Positions 43,955 to 52,117 of a stretch of 64,000 bases of DNA are shown piece by piece; the stretch's first letter is position 1, and each line of letters opens with the position of its first letter. The DNA is from Oscillospiraceae bacterium. GTDB lineage: Bacteria; Bacillota; Clostridia; Oscillospirales; Ruminococcaceae. Location of the stretch: positions 62,001-126,000 of the forward strand of contig SVMZ01000001.1 in the NCBI GenBank assembly GCA_015067185.1, written 5' to 3'. The translations under genes were made by a program, and so were the position numbers. The notes beneath the pieces were generated by a model. The model was not told the origin of the DNA and did not search any database. It saw nothing but the letters and a program-made list of their open reading frames with translations.

Positions 43955-43983
43955 AGTCCCCGTCGCAAGACGGGGACTTTATT
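43955..43983 (+). terminator. Terminator of the TRAP genes
   Basis: 10-bp stem AGTCCCCGTC/GACGGGGACT (43955-43964 with 43969-43978), loop GCAA, then TTATTTTG. Confidence 0.9.
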
Positions 43984-44276
43984 TTGTATCCTCTTTTTTA
44001 TTGCATAAAACTTCCTTTCAATCAAGTGTTTCTCTCACTGTAAATTCAATTTCTATATTAAAAAAACAAACAAATTTTACAGCGGCAGCTTCCCTCTCCT
44101 ATAAATAAATCTGACCAATGCAAAGCTCCTTGCTTCTATAGTCAATTATATTATTCTTCAATTCTTCTCCTTTAATAAAAACAAACTGACTTCGCTGAAA
44201 GAACGAAATCAGTTTGTTGCTTACTTCTCATCTTTTCTTTGCACCACAATCTTTTAATGCTTTATAGATGATGAAT
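43984..44276. other. Gene-free stretch between TRAP genes and symporter pseudogene
   Basis: AT-rich and without a plausible gene. It holds one terminator-like hairpin (noted separately). Confidence 0.5.
44176..44218 (-). terminator. Terminator downstream of the symporter pseudogene
   Basis: Stem AACAAACTGA/TCAGTTTGTT (44180-44189 with 44209-44218) strengthened by inner pairs; on the minus strand followed by TTTTTATT. Confidence 0.75.
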
Positions 44277-44685
44277 TTATCTCCATTTAAATGTTACCAT
44301 GCCACAGACATAGAGAAAGGCAATGATGACAGGAACCACATAAATAAAGACGGGACGCATCCAATTCTGGATTTTAGGACCTTTTCCGGTATTGGCCTCC
44401 TTCAAAAATTTTTTCCTGCCCCATCCATAGCGTTTGCTGCAGCAGAACAGGACAACTACCAAAGAAGCAAGCGGAAGTAAATTGTTGTTAACCAAGAAAT
44501 CCCATATATCGCTGATATTGCTTTTGGCGTGGAAAGGATGGAAATTTGCCCAGATATTATGCAAAACCACCACCGCCGTACTGTCCTGTCATCCACGGAA
44601 ATTTCCAAACATTTCCGCAACCAATTGCGCAGCCCGCACTCAAAAGAATAAAACCAAGCCTGCTGCCCAGGCGTTCTTTTTTCAT
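44277..44685 (-). pseudogene. Neurotransmitter:sodium symporter (NSS) pseudogene with central deletion
   Basis: The minus strand from ATG 44685 (GGAGGT upstream) encodes the invariant NSS start [41 protein letters not shown], then hits a TAA. In another frame directly following, the NSS C-terminus appears: [54 protein letters not shown] and a last helix. Real family members are about 430-460 residues; here the start and end are joined with roughly 300 codons missing and the frame changed. Not functional. Both ends and the regulatory parts remain, so the deletion is fairly recent. Confidence 0.88.
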
Positions 44686-45001
44686 AAAATACCTCCATTA
44701 CATACAAAAAGGCCCCATATGCATTTGAATATATCCCTCCATATAACATTATCTATATTTTAACAATCCAAACTACAAAATGCAATATCTCTCGCCCCTT
44801 TCATCTTTTTTATCCACTTTACATTAAATCTTCAATTATTCTCTTCGCTACTTGTTTAAAAAGCTTTTCTTTCTCCACTCAATTTTCATCAACTCTTCTC
44901 GTTTAATAGATATCGCTCTGTCTGTTACAGCAAAAAACTTTAGTTTTCAATCAAACTGTTACTGCAAAGTGCTGATATTTATAATTTGTCGCTTTTAAAC
45001 A
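44686..45001. other. Gene-free AT-rich stretch upstream of the MATE gene
   Basis: No reading frame with a ribosome binding site and no strong hairpin seen; only the MATE promoter follows it. Confidence 0.5.
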
Positions 45002-45030
45002 TTGCATATCTTTTTTTATCGTATTATAAT
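45002..45030 (+). promoter_or_regulatory. Promoter of the MATE/AAC(3)/MFS-GH2 genes
   Basis: TTGCAT (45002-45007), 17-nt spacer, TATAAT (45025-45030); 65 nt before the MATE start. Confidence 0.75.
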
Positions 45031-45095
45031 ATAAAGTAGTTTTATCATAATGGGTCGATATACAACTTTTCATGACTAAAGGAGAAATTGTATTA

Positions 45096-46526
45096 ATGAA
45101 ATTACTGGATCGTCTTAATAAGTTTTTCGGTGCTCAGGACATGACCACCGGAAAACCCATGTCCAACCTTCTCACTTTTTCTATTCCGCTGCTCATTGGA
45201 AACTTCGCACAGCAGCTCTACAGCACAGCTGACTCAATTATTGTCGGACAGTATGTCGGGGACACTGCTCTTTCTGCTATCGGCGCTACCATGCCGATCG
45301 TCAATATGATCTGCGTTCTCTTTATCGCACTTTCTACCGGTACTGGTGTTATGGTTTCACAGTACTTTGGTGCCAAACAGAACGATAAGCTTTCTCTCAC
45401 CGTTGGCAACTCTATTACCATGGTTATTATTTCCTCTCTTCTCTTGATGTTGATTTTTATTCCAACTTCTTATTCACTGCTCGAATTTATTAAAACACCG
45501 GAAGAAACCATTGACATGGCCAATAACTATCTTGTCATCTATACATACGGCGTTCTTACAATCGGTCTTTATAATATTATTTCCGGTATCCTCCGCGGAT
45601 TGGGAGACTCTTTTGTTCCCTTGCTTATCCTGATTGTCTGCTGCCTGCTCAATATCGGCCTTGATGTCTGGTTTGTTGCCGGTCTCGGTATGAAAGTAGC
45701 CGGTGCTGCTCTGGCAACCGTTATCTCTCAGGGTGTTTCTTCTCTTCTCTGTATTCTCCGCCTTCTCACACTTAAAAAGACAGTTACTGTACATGCCCGT
45801 AATTTCATTCCCAACAAACGCATCATCCTGGATCTCCTCAAGCTGGGTTTGCCTGCAGGCATCACCCAGATGGTTTTCTCTCTCGCTATGATCACTGTAC
45901 AGTCCCTCACCAACAGCATGGGATATCAGGTTGTCACCTGTACTACCGCCGTTATGCGTATTGATGGTTTTGCCATGCTGCCGAACTTTACCTTTGGTAT
46001 GGCTATCACCACCTTTATTGGACAGAATATCGGTGCTAACAAGATGGATCGTGTTAAACAGGGCTCCAAAGATATTATTAAAATTGCATTGACTGCCTCT
46101 ATTATTCTGGTTGCCTGTGTTCTTCTCTTTGGAAAATATCTCATCATCATGTTTACAGAAACGGATGATATCATCAATCTTGGTGTCCGCCAGCTGCGTA
46201 TTCTGGCTGTGGGTTACGTTGCCATGTGTTTCACCCAGGTCTACGGCGGTATCATGCGCGGTGCCGGTGATACCATGCCTTCCATGTGGATCTCCATCAT
46301 CACGACTGTTGTTATCCGTATTCCCCTTGCCTATCTTCTTGCATTCCTCACAAGATCTGAGGAATGGCCTAACGGAAATCCCGATGCCCTCTTCTTCTCT
46401 CTCCTTACTGTATGGGTCATGGGTGCCATTATCACCTATCTCTGGTACAGACGCGGCAAATGGATGACCAAAGGTGTTGTCAAACACCAGGCCGCTTTGG
46501 CAAAGGCCGAGACTGCTGCTGAGTAA
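45096..46526 (+). CDS. MATE-family multidrug/sodium efflux protein (first copy)
   Basis: A 476-residue, 12-helix exporter with two MatE repeats. Signatures: QQLYSTADSIIVGQYVGDTALSAIGATMPI and GIMRGAGDTMPSMW. Exchanges Na+ or H+ for cationic drugs or metabolites. ATG 45096 preferred (AAAGGAG upstream); an ATG eight codons earlier has no such site. A terminator-like hairpin separates it from the AAC(3)-like gene, so read-through may be partial. Confidence 0.93.
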   Translation: MKLLDRLNKFFGAQDMTTGKPMSNLLTFSIPLLIGNFAQQLYSTADSIIVGQYVGDTALSAIGATMPIVNMICVLFIALSTGTGVMVSQYFGAKQNDKLSLTVGNSITMVIISSLLLMLIFIPTSYSLLEFIKTPEETIDMANNYLVIYTYGVLTIGLYNIISGILRGLGDSFVPLLILIVCCLLNIGLDVWFVAGLGMKVAGAALATVISQGVSSLLCILRLLTLKKTVTVHARNFIPNKRIILDLLKLGLPAGITQMVFSLAMITVQSLTNSMGYQVVTCTTAVMRIDGFAMLPNFTFGMAITTFIGQNIGANKMDRVKQGSKDIIKIALTASIILVACVLLFGKYLIIMFTETDDIINLGVRQLRILAVGYVAMCFTQVYGGIMRGAGDTMPSMWISIITTVVIRIPLAYLLAFLTRSEEWPNGNPDALFFSLLTVWVMGAIITYLWYRRGKWMTKGVVKHQAALAKAETAAE

Positions 46527-46546
46527 TAACATTCTCATAAAATTAA

Positions 46547-46580
46547 AAAGCCTGTTCCCTACATGAGAACAGGCTTTCTT
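46547..46580 (+). terminator. Hairpin between MATE and AAC(3)-like genes
   Basis: 11-bp perfect stem AAAGCCTGTTC/GAACAGGCTTT (46547-46557 with 46567-46577) followed by CTTCTTC. Works as a terminator or attenuator. Confidence 0.7.
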
Positions 46581-46600
46581 CTTCGAAAGGAGTTTTTCCC

Positions 46601-47389
46601 GTGTTTACCAAAGAACATCTGAAAAAACAAATACAGGCACTTGGCATTACCCCTACCGATAATGTTTTAATTCATTCTTCCATGAAAGCCATTGGTGAAA
46701 CAGAAAATGGCGCCGACGGTTTGATTGATGCCTTCTGTGAATATCTCACCGACGGATTATTTATTGTTCCCACCCATACTTGGAATAATGTCACACGAAC
46801 ACAGCCGATTTTCGATGTCAACAAGACCGTTCCCTGTATTGGAATTATCCCAACTGTAGCGGCTTTCCGGAAAGATGGAATCCGTTCTCTCCATCCCACC
46901 CACTCTATATGGGTTCACGGTAAAAATGCTGCTGATTTTATCCGTGGTGAGGAAAAACAAACCACACCGGCTTCTCCCACTTCCTGTTGGGCAAGACTTG
47001 TTGATATTAAAACCAAGATTCTTCTCATTGGTGTGGGAAACGATAAAAACACCTTCATCCATTCTGTGGATGAACTCATCGATCTCCCCGACAGATTGGC
47101 GGAAATCCCCTTTGATACTACGATTATTGATTATGACGGAAATACCATCCACGGTTCCATGGTTAACCACGCCTGTTCTCACTGTGAAACTGTTTCTGCT
47201 TATTATACCAATTTCGACAAAGCCTTTAACGAGATGGGTGTACAGCATTTCGGCATGATTGGTAATGCAGAAACCCGTGTCGTGGACGCTGCACTTTGCC
47301 GTGAGATTGTCTACCGAATCTACTCCCGTATCGGCGGAGATGTCACAATACAGACAATGGATATCCCCGAAGAAGCCTATCGTCATTGA
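46601..47389 (+). CDS. Aminoglycoside N(3)-acetyltransferase-family protein
   Basis: A 262-residue AAC(3)/Antibiotic_NAT fold enzyme: VLIHSSMKAIG, FIVPTHTWNN, RSLHPTHSIWVHG and ASPTSCWARLVD align with the acetyl-CoA and aminoglycoside site of AAC(3). It acetylates an amine of an amino sugar; clinical resistance cannot be assumed, since genomic homologues (for example YokD) act on other amino compounds. GTG start at 46601 behind AAAGGAG. The MFS-GH2 fusion gene follows after 17 nt, so they are co-transcribed and likely share a substrate. Confidence 0.88.
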   Translation: MFTKEHLKKQIQALGITPTDNVLIHSSMKAIGETENGADGLIDAFCEYLTDGLFIVPTHTWNNVTRTQPIFDVNKTVPCIGIIPTVAAFRKDGIRSLHPTHSIWVHGKNAADFIRGEEKQTTPASPTSCWARLVDIKTKILLIGVGNDKNTFIHSVDELIDLPDRLAEIPFDTTIIDYDGNTIHGSMVNHACSHCETVSAYYTNFDKAFNEMGVQHFGMIGNAETRVVDAALCREIVYRIYSRIGGDVTIQTMDIPEEAYRH

Positions 47390-47406
47390 TAAAAGAGGTT
47401 GTTCAC

Positions 47407-50400
47407 ATGAAAAAGAAACTTTCTCCTCGTTTTTGGTGTGCATTGACTCTACTCAGTTTCATCGGACAGATTGCTTGGGTAGTTGAAAATATGTATTTCA
47501 ATGTTTTCATCTACAAGATGTTCCATGCCTCTGCCGCCGATATTTCCGCTATGGTTTCCGCAAGCGCTGTTGCTGCCACTCTTACCACCGTATTGGTTGG
47601 TGCGTTGTCTGATAAAATCGGAAAGCGAAAAATCTTCATCTGTGCAGGTTATATTGCCTGGGGTATCTCCATCTTTTCTTTTGCGTTTCTCCGCATCGAT
47701 ATTATCGAATCTCTGTTTCCTAAGGCTCTTTCAGCTGCCTCTGTCGGCATTTCTCTGGTCATTGTCATGGATTGCGTAATGACCTTCTTTGGCTCCAGTG
47801 CCAATGATGCTGCTTTTAATGCTTGGCTCACCGATAGCGCCGATTCCTCTAACCGCGGTGCTGCAGAAGGAATCAATGCCATGATGCCCCTAGTGGCCAT
47901 TCTCGCTGTATTTGGCGGATTCATGTCTTTTAATCTTGACAGCTCCGACAGTTGGGTGCAGATTTTTACCATTATTGGTATTATCGTTACAGCGGTCGGT
48001 ATTCTCAGCTTCTTCCTGATTGAAGACAATCCCACCGCCCCCACAGAGGCCGGATATTTTTCCAACGTGATCCATGGATTTCTCCCTTCAACAATAAAAC
48101 AATATCCTCAGTTGTATCTGTATTTGACTGCGTTTATTCTTTTTAATATTTCCATTCAGATCTTCATGCCCTATCTCATTATCTATTACGAAGTTTCTCT
48201 CGGCATGAGTAACTATGTGTTTGTTATGGCTCCCGCTATTATTCTTGCATCTGTAGTCACGGCTCTCTGGGGAAAAGTCTATGATAAAAAAGGATTCTCT
48301 TTTTCCGCTATCTTCTCACTACTCTGGCTGTCTTGCGGATATATTCTTCTTTTCTTCACCTCTTCCACCCTTCCTGTATTCCTTGGTTCTCTGCTTATGA
48401 TGTGCGGCTATCTTTCCGGTATGGCCGTATTCGGTGCCAAAATCCGTGATCTTACCCCCTCCGGAAAAGCCGGGCGCTTTCAGGGGATCCGTATCTTCTC
48501 TCAGGTACTTATTCCCGGTGTAGCAGGTCCTTTTATCGGTAAAACTATTCTTGCCAATGCAGAAACCATTCTTAACAATGATGGAACCACATCCTTTGTT
48601 CCCAACTCTAACATTTTTCTTGCAGCACTTGCTGTTGCAGTGTTACTTGCCATTATACTCATTCTGATTCAAAAAAATCGGAAACCTCGCCTCTGTGAAC
48701 TCACTACTCCCTTTGAATGCGATTCATCTGCTGCCTGGGATGAATATCCCCGTCCTCAGATGAAGAGAGATTCCTATCTTTCTCTTTGCGGCGAATGGGA
48801 ACTCTCCGTTAAAAAATACGATTCCGAAACCCCTCTGGGTACCATTCTCGTTCCCTTTCCTCCTGAATCCCGTCTGTCCGGTATTCAACGTTCTCTCCGT
48901 AAAAACGAAAGCTATCTCTACCGCAAAACCTTCCTGTTGGACGACACCTTTGCCAATGGCTGTGTCTTACTCCATTTTGGTGCTGCCGATCAAAATACTA
49001 CAGTATATCTCAATGGTTATAAAATGGGTGAGAATAAAGGCGGCTATCTTCCTTTTACCATTGATATTACCAATGCTATTATCATTGGAGAAAACCATCT
49101 TGTAGTAGAGATCACCGACCAACTGGACACCACGCTCCCTTATGGCAAGCAACGCAAAAAACGAGGTGGAATGTGGTATACACCAATCAGCGGTATCTGG
49201 CAGCCGGTCTGGCTGGAGGCGGTTCCTGAAGAATATCTCACCTTCCTTCGCATTACCCCCACTCTCGAAACCGTCACAATTGATACCAATGGAGGAATTG
49301 CTGCTAAGCAATTGATTCTTCATCTTCCTGAAGGTGATCGGGAATATAACTATACCGGTGACAGCATTACCATTTCCATTCCCTCTCCCCGTCTCTGGAC
49401 TCCCGAAACACCTTATCTGTACTTCTTTACCCTAATTTGCGGCGAGGATAAGATAGACTCCTATTTTGCTCTGAGAACCATCTCTGTAGGCACTGTAAAC
49501 AACAGAGCCTATATTCTGCTTAACAACAAACCCTATTTCTTCCACGCCTTGTTGGATCAGGGGTATTTCAGCGACGGTATCTATCTGCCGGCATCTCCTG
49601 ATGGATTTATCAACGATATTCAAAAATGCAAGGAACTGGGCTTTAATACGCTGAGAAAACATATTAAGATCGAGCCGGAGCTTTTCTATTATTACTGTGA
49701 CAAGTATGGAATGATTGTATTTCAGGATATGGTCAACAATGGCCGTTACAGCTTCTTTAGGGATACGGCCCTGCCTACCATTGGTATCAAACGGCTTCCC
49801 TTCCTCCGTGCCTCCTATAAGCGCAGAGAGCTTTTTGAACAAACTGCTCACGCAACCATTGACCACCTCTACAATCATCCCTGTGTATGCTACTACACAA
49901 TCTTCAACGAGGGTTGGGGACAGTATGATGCCGATCGGCTTTATGACAACCTCCGTTCTGTTGACCCGACCCGTATATGGGATGCCACCTCCGGCTGGTT
50001 TATCGAAAAAAAGAGCGATGTTACCAGCGACCATGTTTATTTCAAAAAGGTTTGTTCCGCCACCATGTCAGATGACCCCAATCGTCCTATGGTCTTGTCT
50101 GAATTTGGCGGCTATTCCTGCAAGCTGCCCGGGCATGCCTTCAACCTTGATAACACCTATGGCTACCGTTTCTTCAATAACACCGCAGAACTGACGGATG
50201 CTTTTGATCATCTCTATCGTGACGAAATCATTCCTATGATCCGAAAAGGTCTCTGCGCTGCTGTTATGACACAGGTCAGCGATGTGGAAGACGAAACCAA
50301 CGGTATGATGACCTATGACAGACAGATTGTAAAGCCTGATTCCAAAATTATGGTAAAACTGGCGCATGATTTACAGAAAACATTTGAAGAGCAAACTAAC

Positions 50401-50409
50401 ATCCGTTAA
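47407..50409 (+). CDS. Single-chain fusion: MFS transporter (N-terminal) + GH2 glycosidase (C-terminal)
   Basis: One uninterrupted 1000-residue frame. Residues 1 to about 423 are a 12-helix major facilitator transporter (motif A ALSDKIGKRK after helix 2; helices spread from about 10 to 421). From about 437 (WDEYPRPQMKRDSYLSLCGEWE) to the end is a full GH2: jelly-roll sugar-binding domain, Ig-like domain (about 613-695) and TIM barrel with acid/base Glu835 (FNEGWGQ) and nucleophile Glu899 (LSEFGG). With 12 helices and an inside N-terminus, the glycosidase hangs in the cytoplasm at the transporter exit. Specificity could be beta-galactoside, glucuronide or mannoside. ATG 47407 chosen (AGAGG upstream). 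No frameshift or stop lies between the domains. Confidence 0.92.
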   Translation: MKKKLSPRFWCALTLLSFIGQIAWVVENMYFNVFIYKMFHASAADISAMVSASAVAATLTTVLVGALSDKIGKRKIFICAGYIAWGISIFSFAFLRIDIIESLFPKALSAASVGISLVIVMDCVMTFFGSSANDAAFNAWLTDSADSSNRGAAEGINAMMPLVAILAVFGGFMSFNLDSSDSWVQIFTIIGIIVTAVGILSFFLIEDNPTAPTEAGYFSNVIHGFLPSTIKQYPQLYLYLTAFILFNISIQIFMPYLIIYYEVSLGMSNYVFVMAPAIILASVVTALWGKVYDKKGFSFSAIFSLLWLSCGYILLFFTSSTLPVFLGSLLMMCGYLSGMAVFGAKIRDLTPSGKAGRFQGIRIFSQVLIPGVAGPFIGKTILANAETILNNDGTTSFVPNSNIFLAALAVAVLLAIILILIQKNRKPRLCELTTPFECDSSAAWDEYPRPQMKRDSYLSLCGEWELSVKKYDSETPLGTILVPFPPESRLSGIQRSLRKNESYLYRKTFLLDDTFANGCVLLHFGAADQNTTVYLNGYKMGENKGGYLPFTIDITNAIIIGENHLVVEITDQLDTTLPYGKQRKKRGGMWYTPISGIWQPVWLEAVPEEYLTFLRITPTLETVTIDTNGGIAAKQLILHLPEGDREYNYTGDSITISIPSPRLWTPETPYLYFFTLICGEDKIDSYFALRTISVGTVNNRAYILLNNKPYFFHALLDQGYFSDGIYLPASPDGFINDIQKCKELGFNTLRKHIKIEPELFYYYCDKYGMIVFQDMVNNGRYSFFRDTALPTIGIKRLPFLRASYKRRELFEQTAHATIDHLYNHPCVCYYTIFNEGWGQYDADRLYDNLRSVDPTRIWDATSGWFIEKKSDVTSDHVYFKKVCSATMSDDPNRPMVLSEFGGYSCKLPGHAFNLDNTYGYRFFNNTAELTDAFDHLYRDEIIPMIRKGLCAAVMTQVSDVEDETNGMMTYDRQIVKPDSKIMVKLAHDLQKTFEEQTNIR

Positions 50410-50452
50410 CTGCCCTCTCCCTTTGTTCATCCCTTTATTTCCTTCAAAACAA

Positions 50453-50487
50453 AAGCTGCCGGAAAGTTTCCGGCAGCTTACTTTTTT
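50453..50487. terminator. Bidirectional terminator between MFS-GH2 and MATE genes
   Basis: 13-bp perfect stem AAGCTGCCGGAAA/TTTCCGGCAGCTT (50453-50465 with 50467-50479), followed by ACTTTTTTAT on the plus side; single-nucleotide loop means the inner pairs open. Confidence 0.88.
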
Positions 50488-50493
50488 ATGATC

Positions 50494-51897
50494 TTATTCC
50501 GCTATTTTCTGAGGCTGATTCCGTGTCAAATTTTTCATCCAATTAAACCGATTGATCTTAACCACTGCAACAAAGCACTTGAGAATCTGGTCAGCCTTCA
50601 GACAGGCAAAGACCCACCATGCGGGTGCGCCGAGGATGGCAGAAATCAGCGCAGAGGGTAGTACCACACCGAAGACAAAGATGGTATCATTTTTGAAAAC
50701 AAAGGAGATATCACCGCCGGATTTCACCAGACCGAAGAGACATGGCATCTGATAGCTGGAGCCGATGATGGTGATGGAGAGTACGTTGATCATAGTGATG
50801 GCATGAGCAGCAGCCTCAACACTGATGCCGGCACCGGGAACAGCGGAGTATAGCATAACAAAGGGGTTGTTAAGCAGGAAAACCAACAAACCTGAGAAAA
50901 GACCTACACCAAGAAAGATAATCTGTGTGGTACGGGCATATTCCTTCATCAGCTCGGTTTTACCGGCACCTACGGTTTTACCGGTGATAATACCAACGGC
51001 GGAAGCAAGACCGAGAATGGTGATATAGGCAAGGTTTCCCATGGTGTTGGCAACGGACACACCGGTGGATACGGTTTCATCAAAGAACTGTCCAAAGATA
51101 ATGCTGTTGCCCATCATGTTGATACTCCAGACAATTTCTCCGGCAACAAGAGGGATACCGTACTTGATAAAATCTTTCCGAAGTGTTTTGTCGTGTTTCA
51201 GGAACTCTCCCAGCTTCATTTTCAACCTGTCTTCTTTCAGGAAGATGTAGGCAACAATAAAAGCTGTCTCACTTATACGAGAAATTACGGTTGCCCATGC
51301 GGCACCGGCAACCCCCATCTCCAAAATGTAGATAAACAGGGCGTTGAGACCGATATTGACGAAAAGTGAGATGAGAGAAACGGTCATACCGATATGGGTG
51401 ATCTCAACAGAGCGCATGGTATAAATCAGCGCCTGCGTGATGCAGAAGAACACATAGGAGACACAGACAATCTGCAGATAGATGGCAGCCTCTTCCAAAA
51501 CTACTTCACTGGATGTAAACAGGCGCATGATCGGCCGCGGGAAAATGGCACAGACAGCGGTTATAACGGCCCCCACAATGATAGCATACTGTGTTCCAAT
51601 CGACACAATACTTTTGATCCGGGCTGTATCCTTTTGACCCCAATACTGGGCGGAGAGAATCACGATCGTGCCACCGATGCCGGTAGTGAACATTTGCATC
51701 AGGGTATTAATCTGGCTGGCAAAATAAACTCCTGATACGGCAGCATCACCGAGAGAGCTGACCATCAGGTTATCTGCAAAGGTAACCAAAAAGGCAATGG
51801 CGTTCTGCGCCGCAACCGGCAAGGCCAGAGTAATCAGGCTGCGGTAGTAGCTCTTATCCCTTGTGAGCCAACGTTTTTTCTTTATTGCTGTTTCCAT
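50494..51897 (-). CDS. MATE-family efflux protein (second copy)
   Basis: A 467-residue MATE transporter: ALPVAAQNAIAFLVTFADNLMVSSLGDAAVSGVYFASQI at the N-terminal repeat and a second repeat from about residue 235. Only loosely similar to the other MATE in the window, so not a recent duplicate. ATG 51897 chosen because GGAGG precedes it; a longer frame lacks a binding site. Single gene, convergent with the MFS-GH2 fusion. Confidence 0.92.
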   Translation of the reverse strand: METAIKKKRWLTRDKSYYRSLITLALPVAAQNAIAFLVTFADNLMVSSLGDAAVSGVYFASQINTLMQMFTTGIGGTIVILSAQYWGQKDTARIKSIVSIGTQYAIIVGAVITAVCAIFPRPIMRLFTSSEVVLEEAAIYLQIVCVSYVFFCITQALIYTMRSVEITHIGMTVSLISLFVNIGLNALFIYILEMGVAGAAWATVISRISETAFIVAYIFLKEDRLKMKLGEFLKHDKTLRKDFIKYGIPLVAGEIVWSINMMGNSIIFGQFFDETVSTGVSVANTMGNLAYITILGLASAVGIITGKTVGAGKTELMKEYARTTQIIFLGVGLFSGLLVFLLNNPFVMLYSAVPGAGISVEAAAHAITMINVLSITIIGSSYQMPCLFGLVKSGGDISFVFKNDTIFVFGVVLPSALISAILGAPAWWVFACLKADQILKCFVAVVKINRFNWMKNLTRNQPQKIAE

Positions 51898-51960
51898 GTT
51901 CAGTTTCCTCCAAAAGCAAGCCTCCCCGGCAGGCTCTGACAGGGAAATATCCTGCCTCAA

Positions 51961-51989
51961 TTGACACCACAGGCGGCCTATGCTATAAT
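51961..51989 (+). promoter_or_regulatory. Consensus promoter of the GH42 gene
   Basis: TTGACA (51961-51966), 17-nt spacer, TATAAT (51984-51989); perfect in both boxes, with a leader of about 120 nt. Confidence 0.88.
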
Positions 51990-52117
51990 AATACCAAATT
52001 CAGATGATATAGGTAAATTTGAAACCTTATCAATTATACATCTGTTTCTGCATTTTTTCAAGCCTATTTTATTCAATCTTTTTGCTTTACCTCATTCGGA
52101 ATTATGGAGGAATCACC

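Noticed and set aside
45474-46538. Long minus-strand frame opposite the first MATE gene.
   Set aside because: Same reason: complement of a membrane protein gene, no RBS.
46601-47389. Calling the AAC(3)-like gene an antibiotic resistance gene.
   Set aside because: Fold-level similarity only; the context is metabolic and no substrate evidence exists.
47386-50409. Possibility that the MFS-GH2 gene is an artefact of a frameshift merging two genes.
   Set aside because: The frame is continuous, with no RBS or start near the junction (48680-48720) and the linker has normal codon use; but only independent reads can settle it.
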